64,000 bases of DNA from Vibrio sp. 10N (GCF_036245475.1 NZ_BTPM01000001.1:744001-808000), one strand, 5' to 3'. Counted from the stretch's first letter, positions 27,384-37,703 are shown. The notes: generated from the letters alone by a model not told the origin. Made by a program: numbers and translations.

Positions 27384-28970
27384 ATGAGTTCATCTGCCAC
27401 AATGAAACACAACAAGCCAAAAAAGCCTCTATTTACCCGTTTTCTAGACGGCGTTGAGTACTTGGGGAACCTATTACCCCACCCAATCACACTATTTGCG
27501 ATTTTCTGTCTAGCTATTCTTGTCATGTCTGGCATCGCTGGATACTTCGATGTTGCCGTTGCTGACCCTCGCCCTGAAGGCGCTGCTGGTCGTGCTGCGA
27601 ACGGTATGATTGAAGTTGTGAGCCTTCTTAATGCTGAAGGTCTACAGTTAATTGTTACTAACCTAGTGAAAAACTTCACAGGCTTCGCACCACTTGGTAC
27701 CGTGCTCGTTGCGATGCTTGGTGTCGCGATCGCTGAGCACTCAGGCATGCTTTCAGCGGCAATGCGTGGTCTAGTTATGGGCGCATCTAAGCGCATGGTA
27801 ACGGTCACAGTCGTATTTGCGGGTATCATTTCTAACACTGCGTCAGAGCTTGGTTACGTCGTACTTATTCCGTTGGCAGCAATGCTGTTCCACTCTCTAG
27901 GACGTCACCCTCTAGCCGGTCTTGCTGCTGCGTTTGCTGGTGTATCGGGCGGTTACTCTGCGAACCTACTTATTGGTACGGTAGACCCACTGCTATCAGG
28001 TATCACTGAAACAGCAGCTCAAATGATTGATCCAAACTACACCGTTGGCCCTGAGTCGAACTGGTACTTCATGTTTGTATCGACGTTCTTTATCGCTATT
28101 ACAGGTGCGTTTGTTACCGAGAAAATCGTTGAACCAAAACTTGGTAAATACAACGATGAAGAAGCCTCAGAAGATCTGTCTAACGACAGCATGGGCTCTT
28201 TGACTGCGGTTGAGAAGAAAGGCCTGAAAATGGCGGGTATTGCGGTTCTTCTAGTGAGTGCAATTATCGCTTCTACGGTTGTTCCAGAGAACGGTGTACT
28301 TCGTACTGCTGATGGTCAAATCGCGGGTTCTCCATTCCTTAAGAGTATCGTAGCGTTTATCTTTGTATTCTTCGCAATTCCAGGCTTTGTTTACGGCAAA
28401 GTGACTGGCTCTATGAAGAATGATCGTGATGTGATTGATGCGATGTCGAAGTCCATGTCTTCAATGGGTATGTACATTGTACTGGTGTTCTTTGCCGCGC
28501 AATTTGTAGCTTTCTTTAAGTGGACTAACTTCGGTCAAGTGTTCGCTGTAGCGGGTGCAGACTTCTTACAGACTATTGGTCTAACAGGTCCAGCTCTGTT
28601 CTTCGCATTTATCCTAATGTGTGGTTTCATCAACCTGATGATCGGCTCAGCATCGGCTCAGTGGGCGGTAACAGCGCCTATCTTCGTACCTATGCTAATG
28701 CTAGTCGGTTACGCTCCTGAGACCATTCAGGCGGCTTACCGTATCGGTGACTCAACCACTAACATCATCACACCAATGATGAGCTACTTCGGTCTTATCC
28801 TTGCAGTAGCGACTCGCTACATGAAGAACCTAGGTATCGGTACGCTGATTGCGACCATGCTACCTTACTCAATCTGCTTCATTGTAGGTTGGAGTATCTT
28901 GTTCTACGTGTGGGTATTCCTACTAGGTCTGCCAGTTGGCCCTGGTGCGGCAACGTACTACACGCCTTAA
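27384..28970 (+). CDS. AbgT-family transporter (second of two)
   Basis: A polytopic inner-membrane protein of 528 residues of the AbgT family. It shares all landmarks with the protein encoded at 11463-13022: TGFAPLGTVLVAMLGVAIA, GRHPLAGLAAAFAGVSGGYS and SASAQWAVTAPIFVPMLM. The cytoplasmic N-terminus and the loop after TM6 (about residues 255-275, acidic) differ. The two genes are therefore related but diverged, not a recent duplication. The strong ribosome binding site and codon bias suggest good expression. It is alone, with a terminator immediately after. Substrate is unknown; both import of p-aminobenzoyl-glutamate and drug export occur in this family. Confidence 0.88.
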   Translation: MSSSATMKHNKPKKPLFTRFLDGVEYLGNLLPHPITLFAIFCLAILVMSGIAGYFDVAVADPRPEGAAGRAANGMIEVVSLLNAEGLQLIVTNLVKNFTGFAPLGTVLVAMLGVAIAEHSGMLSAAMRGLVMGASKRMVTVTVVFAGIISNTASELGYVVLIPLAAMLFHSLGRHPLAGLAAAFAGVSGGYSANLLIGTVDPLLSGITETAAQMIDPNYTVGPESNWYFMFVSTFFIAITGAFVTEKIVEPKLGKYNDEEASEDLSNDSMGSLTAVEKKGLKMAGIAVLLVSAIIASTVVPENGVLRTADGQIAGSPFLKSIVAFIFVFFAIPGFVYGKVTGSMKNDRDVIDAMSKSMSSMGMYIVLVFFAAQFVAFFKWTNFGQVFAVAGADFLQTIGLTGPALFFAFILMCGFINLMIGSASAQWAVTAPIFVPMLMLVGYAPETIQAAYRIGDSTTNIITPMMSYFGLILAVATRYMKNLGIGTLIATMLPYSICFIVGWSILFYVWVFLLGLPVGPGAATYYTP

Positions 28971-28997
28971 GCGAAGACTCAATTATCGATATAAAAA

Positions 28998-29026
28998 AAA
29001 TGCTCCCGACTGGGAGCATTTTTTTA
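28998..29026. terminator. Bidirectional terminator between the abgT-like gene and yaeH
   Basis: AAATGCTCCC / GGGAGCATTT stem with A and T runs on its two sides serves both convergent genes. Confidence 0.93.
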
Positions 29027-29042
29027 TGGATTGAACTGGGTG

Positions 29043-29426
29043 CTATTTTAGCTTCTCTAGGTCTGCTTCAATCTCTGCAATCTTACTCGACACGACTTTT
29101 TCTAAGTGGCGAAGGTCGGAAAGGATCTTCTGTTTAACATCGACTTCGGTGGCTTCAATCGGCTTGGTGAGACGGTTCAGCTCATCAATAACCAGCGTTA
29201 GGTTGCGATTGATTTCAGTGACTTGCTTGTAGCTTTGGCTGCTACTGTCAGTACGGACGTTTTTGACTTGCCTTGGATATTTGAACTTAACACTTTTCGC
29301 AAAAAGCTCGCCCTTCTGCTTACGAAAATAGATTTTTAACACATCTTTATGCGCTTCTTGGCGTAGGGAGTAACGCTCTATTTGTTTAGGATCTTGAATG
29401 CCTAAACCAATGAGGTTTGGATACAT
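29043..29426 (-). CDS. yaeH: UPF0325 family protein YaeH
   Basis: A 127-residue conserved protein of unknown function. It begins [20 protein letters not shown] and contains [20 protein letters not shown], near-identical to E. coli YaeH; the C-terminal half is a predicted long helix ([20 protein letters not shown]). No membrane or signal sequence. In E. coli it sits beside dapD and glnD; here it lies directly downstream of glnD (same strand, 180 bp apart) with dapD absent. Confidence 0.92.
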   Translation of the reverse strand: MYPNLIGLGIQDPKQIERYSLRQEAHKDVLKIYFRKQKGELFAKSVKFKYPRQVKNVRTDSSSQSYKQVTEINRNLTLVIDELNRLTKPIEATEVDVKQKILSDLRHLEKVVSSKIAEIEADLEKLK

Positions 29427-29606
29427 AGATGACCTCTTAGGTTGTGTGTTTCTTTTACAACTGTAGCAGGCAATGAAGGGGGTAGATAGCTGATTAAAGT
29501 GCAGTTTACAGAGAATTGTGGAGGAGATCGCCTAAATGACGATCTCCTTTGTGCGAAGCTACTATTGACTGAGTTTTGGCCAGCTGCAATCGCTGGATAA
29601 TGAGCT

Positions 29607-32231
29607 CTAGTTAGTTATTTGCTCTGAAATATTCTCTTGAAGCTTTTGCTTGAGAATGGCTTGTTCTTCGTCAGTAAGACGTGAGCCATTTTCACCGGTT
29701 AAGATAAATAAATCCTCAGCCCGTTCGCCAATGGTGGTGATCTTCGCGGCATGAATACTCAAATTGAGTTGGGCAAATGTTGCCCCCACCTTGGCGAGTA
29801 AGCCGGGTGCGTCGAGAGCGACCAGTTCCATAAGAGTGCGCTTTTTGCCTTTGGTCGGCAAAAAGTCGACTTTGGTTTTGACGTTAAAGTGCTTGAGGTT
29901 TCTTGGTGCACGGCGCGTCTTGATTTTAGTCGGTCTACCATCTTCCAATACGTGCAATAGATGCTTGATAACCGTTGCGTGGCGGTTGGCATCAATCGCG
30001 TCACCATGCTGATCGAGTACCATAAAGGTATCGAGTACAAACCCATCTTTACTGGTCATGATTTGAGCATCATGAACGTTAAAGTTGCGTCGATCGAGTT
30101 CTGCTACAACGGTCGCAAATAGGGCTGGTTGATCTTTGCTATACACAAAGACTTCTGTGCCTCCTCGAGTAGCGTGCTTGCTCATCAAGATCAGCGGCTT
30201 GGAAGGATCATCAAGCTTTAAGATATGCTCACTGTGCCACGCAATTTGTTTGTGAGTATGGCGCAGGAAATAATCGGCTTTAAAGCGCTGCCACAACACT
30301 TCAATTTCTCTTGCAACAAAGCCCTGTTTACGAAGTAGCGCAGAAGCTAGCTGCTGATTGTGACGGATACGATCCCGTACATCGACAGGGTTTTCTAATC
30401 CACGGCGTAACACGCGTTGAGTTGAGTAAAACAGCTCCGCCAGTAAGGTACGTTTCCAACTGTTCCAAAGCTCCGGGTTGGTGGCGCATATATCGGCGAC
30501 GGTTAAGCAAAGCAAGTACTCAAGGTACTCTTCATCACGCACTTTTTTAGCGAACTCGATAATGACATCGGGATCGTAAATGTCGCGACGTTGGGCAGTC
30601 ACTGACATCAACAAGTGATTTTGAACTAACCAAGAAACCAGTTTGGCTTCAGGTTTCGACAGGCCGTGCTCCATGCAAAACTCAAATGCTTCCACAGCAC
30701 CGATTTCGGAGTGATCACCACCGCGTCCTTTGCCGATATCATGGAAAATCGCTGCTAGGATTAGCAGCTCTTTCTTTTGCATTCTCGGATAGACTTCGCA
30801 GCAGATAGGGTGCTTACTGTAGCTCTCTTCGAGACTGAATGTATGAATGTGATTGAGAAGGCGTACACTGTGCTCATCAACGGTATAAACGTGGAACAGA
30901 TCGAACTGCATCTGGCCGACGATTTGACTCCACTGCGGTAGATAAGCCGCCAGTACGCCAAGTTTATGCATCAATCGAAATGCTCGATGAAGGGCATTGG
31001 GGTGGCGTACCAAGTCCATGAATTTCTCCCTCGCTTCAGGGATAGTGTGCAAGAACTTGTTCAGTCTGCGTCTTGCGGTGCGAAGCTGCCTTAGCGTTGC
31101 AGGGCTCACTCCTTCGATACTGGAGTCGTTGGCGATATGGATAAACATATCGAGGATGGTTTCAGGACGAGCTTGAAACAGTGCCGGCTTTCTTGCTTCA
31201 ATCAGCTTACCACGACGCTGAAAGTCGTCGTCGATGATTTCTGCTTGCTGGATCTGTCCTTTGTTGATAATCGCTTGATCAAACAGCTTTAAGAGCATTT
31301 TGTTGAGCTCTGCAACACGCCTTAACGTGCGGTAGAACTCTTTCATCATGGTTTCTACAGCGACATTACCCTCACCGACAAAGCCAAGATTTTCTGCCAC
31401 TTGCGCTTGATGAGCAAACATCAAACGATTGTCATAACGTCTAAGCTCAATGTGTAGAGCAAAACGTACGCGCCATAGGAAGTTCTGACATTCCACCAGT
31501 TCTCGGTACTCAGCATCGGTAAGAAAGCCGAAGCGGCTCATCTCATAGAGCGACGTCGCGCCAAAGTGACTGCGAGCCACCCAGCTCAGTGTATGAATGT
31601 CACGCAGGCCGCCTGGGGTGGATTTAATGTCGGGCTCAAGGTTGTACGTTGTGTCGTGATATTTGGCGTGACGTGCTCGCTGCTCTTCGATTTTAGCGCG
31701 GTAGAAGGTTTCCGATGGCCAGAAGTTGTCGGAGTCTATTTGCGCTTTTAACTGCGAAAAGGTGTCTTCACTGCCACACAGAAGTCTGGCTTCTTGTAAG
31801 TTGGTGGCGACGGTCAAATCAGATTGACCAATCTCGATACATTCATCGACGGTTCGTACCGCATGGCCCACTTCTAGTTTGAGATCCCAAAGTAGGGTAA
31901 TGAACTCACTGATGGTGCTTTCCAGCTTAGCGGGTATCTTTTTGCGTGATACTACTAAAATATCGATATCAGACAATGGGTGGAGTTCACCACGGCCATA
32001 GCCGCCGACGGCAACTAGTGACAAATAGGTCTGATTTGAAAGCTCAGAGGCGGACCACAAGCGACGAAGCAATTGATCGATATAATCTGAGCGACCCAGC
32101 ACAAGATCGGTGATTGGGTGATGATTGAGAAACTCTTGTTTTTGATGTTCAGCAAAGGTTTCGAGTTGAGCTTTGAGCTCTTGAATATTGAGTTGCTCAT
32201 CACTGAGCGATGTTGGGCTTTGAAAAGTCAT
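29607..32231 (-). CDS. glnD: Bifunctional PII uridylyltransferase / uridylyl-removing enzyme
   Basis: Senses glutamine and adds or removes UMP on the PII protein GlnB (encoded at 55131-55469 in this window). The 874-residue product has a nucleotidyltransferase motif GGYGRGELHPLSDIDILV, a central helical region, the HD hydrolase motif FHDIGKGRGGDHS, and two C-terminal ACT domains that bind glutamine. The ATG at 32229-32231 gives MTFQSPTSLSDEQLN; an upstream TTG in frame adds only seven residues. It lies downstream of map on the same strand, behind a terminator. Confidence 0.96.
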   Translation of the reverse strand: MTFQSPTSLSDEQLNIQELKAQLETFAEHQKQEFLNHHPITDLVLGRSDYIDQLLRRLWSASELSNQTYLSLVAVGGYGRGELHPLSDIDILVVSRKKIPAKLESTISEFITLLWDLKLEVGHAVRTVDECIEIGQSDLTVATNLQEARLLCGSEDTFSQLKAQIDSDNFWPSETFYRAKIEEQRARHAKYHDTTYNLEPDIKSTPGGLRDIHTLSWVARSHFGATSLYEMSRFGFLTDAEYRELVECQNFLWRVRFALHIELRRYDNRLMFAHQAQVAENLGFVGEGNVAVETMMKEFYRTLRRVAELNKMLLKLFDQAIINKGQIQQAEIIDDDFQRRGKLIEARKPALFQARPETILDMFIHIANDSSIEGVSPATLRQLRTARRRLNKFLHTIPEAREKFMDLVRHPNALHRAFRLMHKLGVLAAYLPQWSQIVGQMQFDLFHVYTVDEHSVRLLNHIHTFSLEESYSKHPICCEVYPRMQKKELLILAAIFHDIGKGRGGDHSEIGAVEAFEFCMEHGLSKPEAKLVSWLVQNHLLMSVTAQRRDIYDPDVIIEFAKKVRDEEYLEYLLCLTVADICATNPELWNSWKRTLLAELFYSTQRVLRRGLENPVDVRDRIRHNQQLASALLRKQGFVAREIEVLWQRFKADYFLRHTHKQIAWHSEHILKLDDPSKPLILMSKHATRGGTEVFVYSKDQPALFATVVAELDRRNFNVHDAQIMTSKDGFVLDTFMVLDQHGDAIDANRHATVIKHLLHVLEDGRPTKIKTRRAPRNLKHFNVKTKVDFLPTKGKKRTLMELVALDAPGLLAKVGATFAQLNLSIHAAKITTIGERAEDLFILTGENGSRLTDEEQAILKQKLQENISEQITN

Positions 32232-32295
32232 GTGTGCAATCCGTGCAAGCAAAAAAATGTCACTAACAAGGGTTATACCAAAATAGGGCGGATAA

Positions 32296-32326
32296 AAAAA
32301 TATCCCCAGAGAGTGGGGATATTTTT
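32296..32326 (-). terminator. Rho-independent terminator of map
   Basis: AAAAATATCCCC / GGGGATATTTTT (12 bp, 7-base loop) lies 21 bases after the map stop; the transcript's U run is within and after the stem. Confidence 0.9.
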
Positions 32327-32346
32327 ACAAACGTGATTAGTGAAGC

Positions 32347-33225
32347 TTAAAGGTTGTTCATGTGGCGAGGAATGCTTTCATCGCTACGAAGTGTCAGTAC
32401 TTCACAACCCGTCTTAGTCACGACAATGGTGTGCTCCCACTGCGCGGAGTTTTTGCCATCACCTGTGTACACTGTCCAATCGTCTTCTGCGTCGATGCTG
32501 CAACCAAACTTACCAGCGTTGATCATCGGTTCGATAGTAAACACCATGCCTTCTTTTAGCACGCGGCGGTCGTTGTTCTTGTAGTGAACCACTTGCGGCT
32601 CTTCATGGAACTCAGAGCCGATACCGTGACCGCAGAAGTCTTTTACGATAGAGAACTTGTTACGTGGGTTCTTTTTGTTGTTCGCTTTGATGAACTTTTC
32701 GATTTCAGTACCGATGGCGCCAACCGTCGAGCCCGGCTTAACGGTTTTCATACCTAGGTATAGCGCTTCTTGCGCAACCATGGCGAGACGCTTGTCCGCT
32801 GGAGACACGTCACCGACTAGGAACATTTTAGATGTGTCACCGTGGTAGCCTTCTGGGCGAGTATCTAGAGACGCATTTTCATCGTTAGGGATGATAACCG
32901 TCACGTCGACGTTGACGATATCGCCGTTTTTAAGTACCGCTGGCTTGAGCTTACCTGTTGTACCCATAGCGTCTTCTTCAGCTGGGATGCCATGACAAAC
33001 GATATGGTTGATGGATGTACAGATTGATTTTGGATAACCGTGGTAATCGAGCGGCGCTGAATACGCCCCTTTTTCACGAGTATACTCAGCACAAATTCTA
33101 TCTAGCTCCTCAGTCGTGACCCCTTCTTTTACGTGAGGTTCGATCATTTCTAAAAGCTCTGCTGCAAGCTTACCTGCGATTCGCATTCTTTCGATTTCAG
33201 CTTCAGTTTTGATTTTGATAGACAT
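32347..33225 (-). CDS. map: Methionine aminopeptidase type I
   Basis: Removes the initiator Met from nascent proteins. The ATG at 33223-33225 gives MSIKIKTEAEIERMRIAGKL (292 residues); the frame is open upstream for 25 residues without family support. The dinuclear metal site residues are in IVNVDVTVI, GYHGDTSKMF, GHGIGSEFHEEP and VFTIEPMI. It is about 28 residues longer than E. coli Map (264), mostly as insertions in the first half (PAEEDAMGTTGKLK and IIPNDENASLDTRP). It is divergent from rpsB, as in E. coli. Confidence 0.96.
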   Translation of the reverse strand: MSIKIKTEAEIERMRIAGKLAAELLEMIEPHVKEGVTTEELDRICAEYTREKGAYSAPLDYHGYPKSICTSINHIVCHGIPAEEDAMGTTGKLKPAVLKNGDIVNVDVTVIIPNDENASLDTRPEGYHGDTSKMFLVGDVSPADKRLAMVAQEALYLGMKTVKPGSTVGAIGTEIEKFIKANNKKNPRNKFSIVKDFCGHGIGSEFHEEPQVVHYKNNDRRVLKEGMVFTIEPMINAGKFGCSIDAEDDWTVYTGDGKNSAQWEHTIVVTKTGCEVLTLRSDESIPRHMNNL

Positions 33226-33613
33226 CTGTGTTCTCTGCATTTTAAATTGACGCGTTATTCTATCAGTGGCGAGATTAAGCGCAACAAGAATAACTCTCAC
33301 TTCCCTGTTGATACGTTACTCAGTGTAGCTGGGGTTCACACAGACTTCCTCTATTATGCTGGTGTCTCTTTGTACATTTATTGCGATTTTTCTGGAAATC
33401 GACCCCTCAAATATGGTATAAAGCGCGCCGATGACAGGACTTAGTCTCTTCACTCTCTATTGATGAAGAATGGCGAGTTAGGTTTTGCATCAACTAAACT
33501 TTAATTTAAATCCACACACATTTCGTCACATGTTCCGGGGTGCTTGAGTAATCATTCATACCAAGTCGGATACATGGGGAATGTGGAGGCCTAACCCCAT
33601 AGAGGAATTTAAA
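33226..33613 (+). other. 388-bp map-rpsB spacer carrying the rpsB promoter and 5' leader
   Basis: The divergent region holds the rpsB promoter near 33414-33422 and a leader of about 180 nt. In E. coli, ribosomal protein S2 represses rpsB-tsf by binding its own leader, and the element is described as conserved in gammaproteobacteria. A similar element is expected here, but the fold was not computed. The ribosome binding site AGAGGA lies eight bases before the rpsB ATG. Confidence 0.6.
33414..33427 (+). promoter_or_regulatory. rpsB promoter, extended -10 with GC-rich discriminator
   Basis: TGGTATAAA at 33414-33422 is an extended -10 element, followed by GCGCGCC, the GC-rich discriminator usual at stringently controlled ribosomal promoters. 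No good -35 hexamer is visible, which fits an extended -10 promoter. Confidence 0.7.
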
Positions 33614-34345
33614 ATGGCAACTGTATCAATGCGCGATATGCTAAAAGCTGGTGTTCACTTCGGTCACCAGACTCGTTACTGGAACCCAAAAATGAAGCCA
33701 TTCATCTTTGGTGCTCGTAACCGCGTACACATCATCAACCTAGAAAAAACTGTACCAATGTTCAACGATGCACTAGCTGAGCTAGCTAAAATCGGTGAGA
33801 AGAAAGGTAAAGTTCTTTTCGTTGGTACTAAGCGCGCTGCATCTGAAGCTGTTAAAGAAGCTGCAATCAACGCTGACCAGTTCTACGTGAACAACCGTTG
33901 GTTGGGCGGTATGCTAACGAACTACAAAACTGTTCGTCAGTCTATCAAGCGTCTAAAAGATTTCGAAGCACAAGCTCAAGACGGTACTTTCGAGAAACTA
34001 ACTAAGAAAGAAGCTCTAATGCGTACTCGCGAAACTGAGAAGCTAGAGAAGTCTCTTGGTGGTATCAAGAACATGGGCGGCCTACCAGACGCTCTATTCG
34101 TAATCGACGCTGATCACGAGCACATCGCTGTTAAAGAAGCAAACAACCTAGGTATCCCAGTATTTGCTGTTGTTGATACTAACTCTAACCCAGACGGCGT
34201 TGACTACGTTATCCCAGGTAACGACGACGCAATCCGTGCAGTACAGCTTTACCTAAACGCTGCTGCAGACGCGGTTAAAGAAGGTCGTAACAAAGATGTT
34301 GCTGCTGTAGCTGACAAAGACGGTTTCGTAGAAGAAGCTGAATAA
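33614..34345 (+). CDS. rpsB: 30S ribosomal protein S2
   Basis: A small-subunit ribosomal protein of 243 residues. The ATG at 33614 gives [20 protein letters not shown], the standard start; 11 additional in-frame codons upstream are excluded by the AGAGGA ribosome binding site and by family length. The body includes [14 protein letters not shown] and [14 protein letters not shown], and the Asp/Glu-rich C-terminus follows. It is the first gene of rpsB-tsf; an intrinsic terminator between the two genes would lower tsf relative to rpsB, as in E. coli. Confidence 0.99.
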   Translation: MATVSMRDMLKAGVHFGHQTRYWNPKMKPFIFGARNRVHIINLEKTVPMFNDALAELAKIGEKKGKVLFVGTKRAASEAVKEAAINADQFYVNNRWLGGMLTNYKTVRQSIKRLKDFEAQAQDGTFEKLTKKEALMRTRETEKLEKSLGGIKNMGGLPDALFVIDADHEHIAVKEANNLGIPVFAVVDTNSNPDGVDYVIPGNDDAIRAVQLYLNAAADAVKEGRNKDVAAVADKDGFVEEAE

Positions 34346-34411
34346 TTGCGGCTTTAGCCTCACTTAGTTTTGGATGACACTGAGTCTTCATATAAACTGA
34401 GTTATAGTTAG

Positions 34412-34442
34412 ATCAGGGGCCGCATATGTGCCCCTGATTTTT
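34412..34442 (+). terminator. Intercistronic terminator/attenuator between rpsB and tsf
   Basis: ATCAGGGGC / GCCCCTGAT stem with a 9-base loop, followed by TTTTT. Partial termination here is expected, as no separate tsf promoter is obvious. Confidence 0.88.
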
Positions 34443-34473
34443 ACCCTAATTAGAATCAATCGAGGAATAGAGA

Positions 34474-35316
34474 ATGGCTGTTACTGCTGCTCTAGTTAAA
34501 GAACTGCGCGACCGTACTGGCGCAGGCATGATGGAATGTAAGAAAGCGCTTGTTGAAACTAACGGCGACATCGAAGTTGCTATCGAAAACATGCGTAAGT
34601 CTGGCGCTGCTAAAGCTGCTAAGAAAGCGGGCAACATCGCTGCTGAAGGCGCGATCATCATCAAAGAAGAAAACGGCGTTGCTGTTCTTCTTGAAGTTAA
34701 CTGCCAAACTGACTTCGTTGCTAAAGATGGTAACTTCACTGCATTCGCAGAGAAAGTTGCAGCTGACGCACTAGCATCTAAAGCTTCTGTTGAAGAGCTA
34801 GTTGCTAAGTTCGAAGAAGAGCGTGTTACTCTTGTTGCTAAGATCGGTGAGAACATCAACATCCGTCGCGTACAGTACGTTGAAGGTGCTGCAATCGCTG
34901 CTTACCGTCACGGTGAGAAAATCGGTGTTGTTGTTGCTGGTGAAGGCGACGCAGAAACTCTTAAGCACGTTGCTATGCACGTTGCTGCTTCTCGTCCAGA
35001 GTTCGTTAACCCAGAAGACGTACCTGCAGACGTAGTAGAAAAAGAGAAAGCAGTTCAAGTTGAAATCGCTATGAACGAAGGCAAACCAGCTGAAATCGCA
35101 GAGAAGATGGTTGTTGGCCGCATGAAGAAATTCACTGGCGAAATCTCTCTAACTGGTCAAGCGTTCGTAATGGAGCCAAAGAAAACTGTTGGCGAAATCC
35201 TAAAAGAGCGTGGCGCATCTGTAGCGACTTTCGTTCGTCTAGAAGTTGGTGAAGGCATCGACAAAGGCGAAGAAATGAGCTTTGCAGACGAAGTAGCAGC
35301 AGCTCAGAAAGGTTAA
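34474..35316 (+). CDS. tsf: Translation elongation factor Ts
   Basis: Guanine nucleotide exchange factor for EF-Tu. It has 280 residues; the N-terminal UBA-like module ([20 protein letters not shown]) is followed by the EF-Tu-contacting TDFVAKD at residues 79-85, the core domain, a coiled-coil region, and a C-terminal module. GAGGAATAGAG precedes the ATG. It is co-transcribed with rpsB through an intercistronic stem-loop and ended by a strong terminator. Confidence 0.99.
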   Translation: MAVTAALVKELRDRTGAGMMECKKALVETNGDIEVAIENMRKSGAAKAAKKAGNIAAEGAIIIKEENGVAVLLEVNCQTDFVAKDGNFTAFAEKVAADALASKASVEELVAKFEEERVTLVAKIGENINIRRVQYVEGAAIAAYRHGEKIGVVVAGEGDAETLKHVAMHVAASRPEFVNPEDVPADVVEKEKAVQVEIAMNEGKPAEIAEKMVVGRMKKFTGEISLTGQAFVMEPKKTVGEILKERGASVATFVRLEVGEGIDKGEEMSFADEVAAAQKG

Positions 35317-35338
35317 TCCTTGACGATTTGTTGATAAG

Positions 35339-35366
35339 AGACCGTAGCCTTGGCTGCGGTCTTTTT
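35339..35366 (+). terminator. Rho-independent terminator of tsf
   Basis: AGACCGTAGCC / GGCTGCGGTCT (one G-T pair) followed by TTTTT, 22 bases after the tsf stop. Confidence 0.93.
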
Positions 35367-35468
35367 ACGACTAGGCTATCTGTTATTTTTTAATCGTCAT
35401 GAGTTGAGATTCCTGTGCTAGTCTCAACCCATGACCGTTAATCGATAACTCTTTGGAAGGTATACTCC

Positions 35469-36200
35469 ATGACAACGAACCCAAAACCTGCTTATCAACG
35501 TATTCTGTTAAAACTTAGTGGCGAGGCTCTACAAGGCGAAGAAGGCTTTGGTATCGACCCTAAAATCTTGGATCGTATGGCTCAAGAAGTAAAAGAGCTA
35601 GTAGAACTGGGTGTTCAAGTTGGTGTTGTAATTGGTGGTGGTAACCTATTCCGTGGTGCGGGTCTTGCTGAAGCTGGCATGAACCGTGTTGTTGGTGACC
35701 ACATGGGTATGCTTGCGACTGTAATGAATGGTCTAGCAATGCGTGATGCTCTACACCGTGCTTATGTAAATGCTCGTGTAATGTCTGCTATTCCACTTAA
35801 AGGTGTATGTGACGATTACAACTGGGCTGACGCGATCCGCGAACTTCGTCAAGGTCGCGTGGTTATCTTCTCTGCAGGTACAGGTAACCCATTCTTCACC
35901 ACTGACTCTGCTGCGTGTCTACGTGGTATTGAAATCGAAGCTGACGTGGTTCTTAAAGCAACTAAAGTAGATGGTGTATTTACGGCTGATCCAGTGGCTA
36001 ACCCAGATGCAGTATTATGTGATAAGCTCACTTACAACTCAGTTTTGGAAAAAGAACTGAAAGTAATGGACTTGGCTGCATTCACATTGGCACGTGATCA
36101 CAAGATGCCAATTCGTGTATTTAACATGAACAAGCCAGGTGCACTTCGCCGAGTTGTGATGGGTGAAGCAGAAGGCACGCTTATCAGCGACGCAGAATAA
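35469..36200 (+). CDS. pyrH: Uridylate kinase (UMP kinase)
   Basis: Phosphorylates UMP to UDP; a hexameric enzyme of the amino acid kinase family activated by GTP and inhibited by UTP. The 243-residue product has [19 protein letters not shown], the [19 protein letters not shown] loop and [16 protein letters not shown]. The ATG at 35469 follows TGGAAGG. The 7-bp dyad GTTGAGA/TCTCAAC (35403-35428) lies upstream; it may be part of the promoter region. It precedes frr by 83 bases. Confidence 0.98.
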   Translation: MTTNPKPAYQRILLKLSGEALQGEEGFGIDPKILDRMAQEVKELVELGVQVGVVIGGGNLFRGAGLAEAGMNRVVGDHMGMLATVMNGLAMRDALHRAYVNARVMSAIPLKGVCDDYNWADAIRELRQGRVVIFSAGTGNPFFTTDSAACLRGIEIEADVVLKATKVDGVFTADPVANPDAVLCDKLTYNSVLEKELKVMDLAAFTLARDHKMPIRVFNMNKPGALRRVVMGEAEGTLISDAE

Positions 36201-36283
36201 GAGTACACTCTTAACCAGAATTATCGAAGGACATAGCCTGAAAGCAGACTGGCTTTCAGGTTACTATTATTTAAGGTGATATT

Positions 36284-36841
36284 GTGATTAACGAAATCCA
36301 ACAAGACGCTCAAGAGCGCATGGCAAAAAGTGTTGAAGCACTAAAAAACAACCTAACTAAAATCCGTACAGGTCGTGCACACCCAAGCCTTCTTCAAGGT
36401 CTCTCTGTAGAGTACTACGGTGCACCAACGCCTCTTAACCAAGTTGCTAACGTTATCGCTGAAGATGCACGTACTCTAGCAATCACGGTATTCGACAAAG
36501 AGCTTGCGCCTAAAGTTGAAAAAGCGATCATGATGTCTGACCTTGGTCTAAACCCAATGTCAGCGGGTACGGTTATCCGTGTTCCACTTCCACCACTAAC
36601 AGAAGAGCGTCGTAAAGACCTAGTTAAGATCGTTCGTGGCGAAGCAGAAGGTGGCCGCGTTGCTATCCGTAACATCCGTCGTGATGCTAACGGCGAACTA
36701 AAAGCGCTACTGAAAGACAAAGAGATCTCTGAAGACGAAGATCGTAAAGCGCAGGACGAAATCCAGAAAATCACTGATGCAGCCGTTAAGAACGTTGACG
36801 AGTTGCTAGCAGCGAAAGAAAAAGAGTTGATGGAAGTCTAA
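36284..36841 (+). CDS. frr: Ribosome recycling factor
   Basis: With EF-G, RRF splits post-termination ribosomes. The 185-residue protein has the full family length; domain I is a three-helix bundle ([18 protein letters not shown], then [20 protein letters not shown]) and domain II a small beta domain. It uses a GTG start at 36284, supported by AAGGTGAT about six bases upstream. It is preceded by pyrH and followed by a strong terminator, which separates it from uppS. Confidence 0.98.
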   Translation: MINEIQQDAQERMAKSVEALKNNLTKIRTGRAHPSLLQGLSVEYYGAPTPLNQVANVIAEDARTLAITVFDKELAPKVEKAIMMSDLGLNPMSAGTVIRVPLPPLTEERRKDLVKIVRGEAEGGRVAIRNIRRDANGELKALLKDKEISEDEDRKAQDEIQKITDAAVKNVDELLAAKEKELMEV

Positions 36842-36867
36842 ATTTTCATCGATTGACTCTTGTAAAG

Positions 36868-36896
36868 ACGCTGTGCTGACAGCACAGCGTTTTTTT
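36868..36896 (+). terminator. Rho-independent terminator of frr
   Basis: ACGCTGTGCT / AGCACAGCGT perfect 10-bp stem, 3-base loop, followed by seven T. It divides the translation-factor genes from the envelope genes. Confidence 0.95.
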
Positions 36897-36935
36897 ATGC
36901 TACTCTGTTCGTCCCAATTATAACTACACTCTTTT

Positions 36936-37691
36936 ATGCAGAACTCAGACACCTTCAACGACGCCCTCCCTAAACATATCGCGATCATCATGGATGGCAA
37001 CGGCCGTTGGGCTAAGTCCAAGGGTAAGCCTCGCGTATTTGGGCACAAAAAAGGGGTTTCCGCGGTTCGTAAAACGATTTCAGCGGCGGCTAAGCTAAAT
37101 ATTCAAGCCGTAACCTTGTTTGCGTTTAGCAGCGAGAATTGGCGTCGTCCTGAGGACGAAGTTGGCTTATTGATGGAGCTGTTTATCACGGTTCTATCTA
37201 GTGAAATAAAAAAACTCCATAAGAATAACCTAAGGCTGCGTATTATCGGCGATAAGTCGCGTTTTAATGATAGGTTGCAACGCAAAATTGCGGAAGCGGA
37301 AGCGCTGACCGCAAACAACACCGGCACGGTGGTTAATGTTGCAGCAAACTACGGCGGCAAATGGGATATCTTGCAAGCGACCAAAACTTTGGCTGCGATG
37401 GTTGAAAAAGGCGAGCTGAATGCATCGGATATTACCGAAGACATGATCAGTCAGCATGTCACTATGTCGGACTTGCCAGATGTCGATCTACTGATTCGCA
37501 CCAGCGGAGAGTGTCGCATCAGTAACTTTATGCTATGGCAGATGGCCTATGCTGAAATGTACTTTATGGATGAGTACTGGCCAGAATTTAACGAAGATAC
37601 TCTGGTTAAAGCGATTACCTGGTTTATTAACCGAGAGAGACGCTTCGGGTGTACCGGAGAGCAAGTCAAAGCGTTAATGGAAGCCAATTAA
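36936..37691 (+). CDS. uppS: Undecaprenyl diphosphate synthase (cis-prenyltransferase)
   Basis: Condenses farnesyl diphosphate with eight isopentenyl diphosphates to make the C55 carrier lipid for peptidoglycan and O-antigen synthesis. It has 251 residues. The catalytic MDGNGRW lies at residues 19-25 (Asp20), [11 protein letters not shown] follows, and [20 protein letters not shown] is the C-terminal signature. An ATG at 36936 gives [14 protein letters not shown]; the ribosome binding site is weak. It is followed 12 bases later by cdsA. Also called ispU. Confidence 0.97.
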   Translation: MQNSDTFNDALPKHIAIIMDGNGRWAKSKGKPRVFGHKKGVSAVRKTISAAAKLNIQAVTLFAFSSENWRRPEDEVGLLMELFITVLSSEIKKLHKNNLRLRIIGDKSRFNDRLQRKIAEAEALTANNTGTVVNVAANYGGKWDILQATKTLAAMVEKGELNASDITEDMISQHVTMSDLPDVDLLIRTSGECRISNFMLWQMAYAEMYFMDEYWPEFNEDTLVKAITWFINRERRFGCTGEQVKALMEAN

Positions 37692-37703
37692 GGACGATTT
37701 AAT

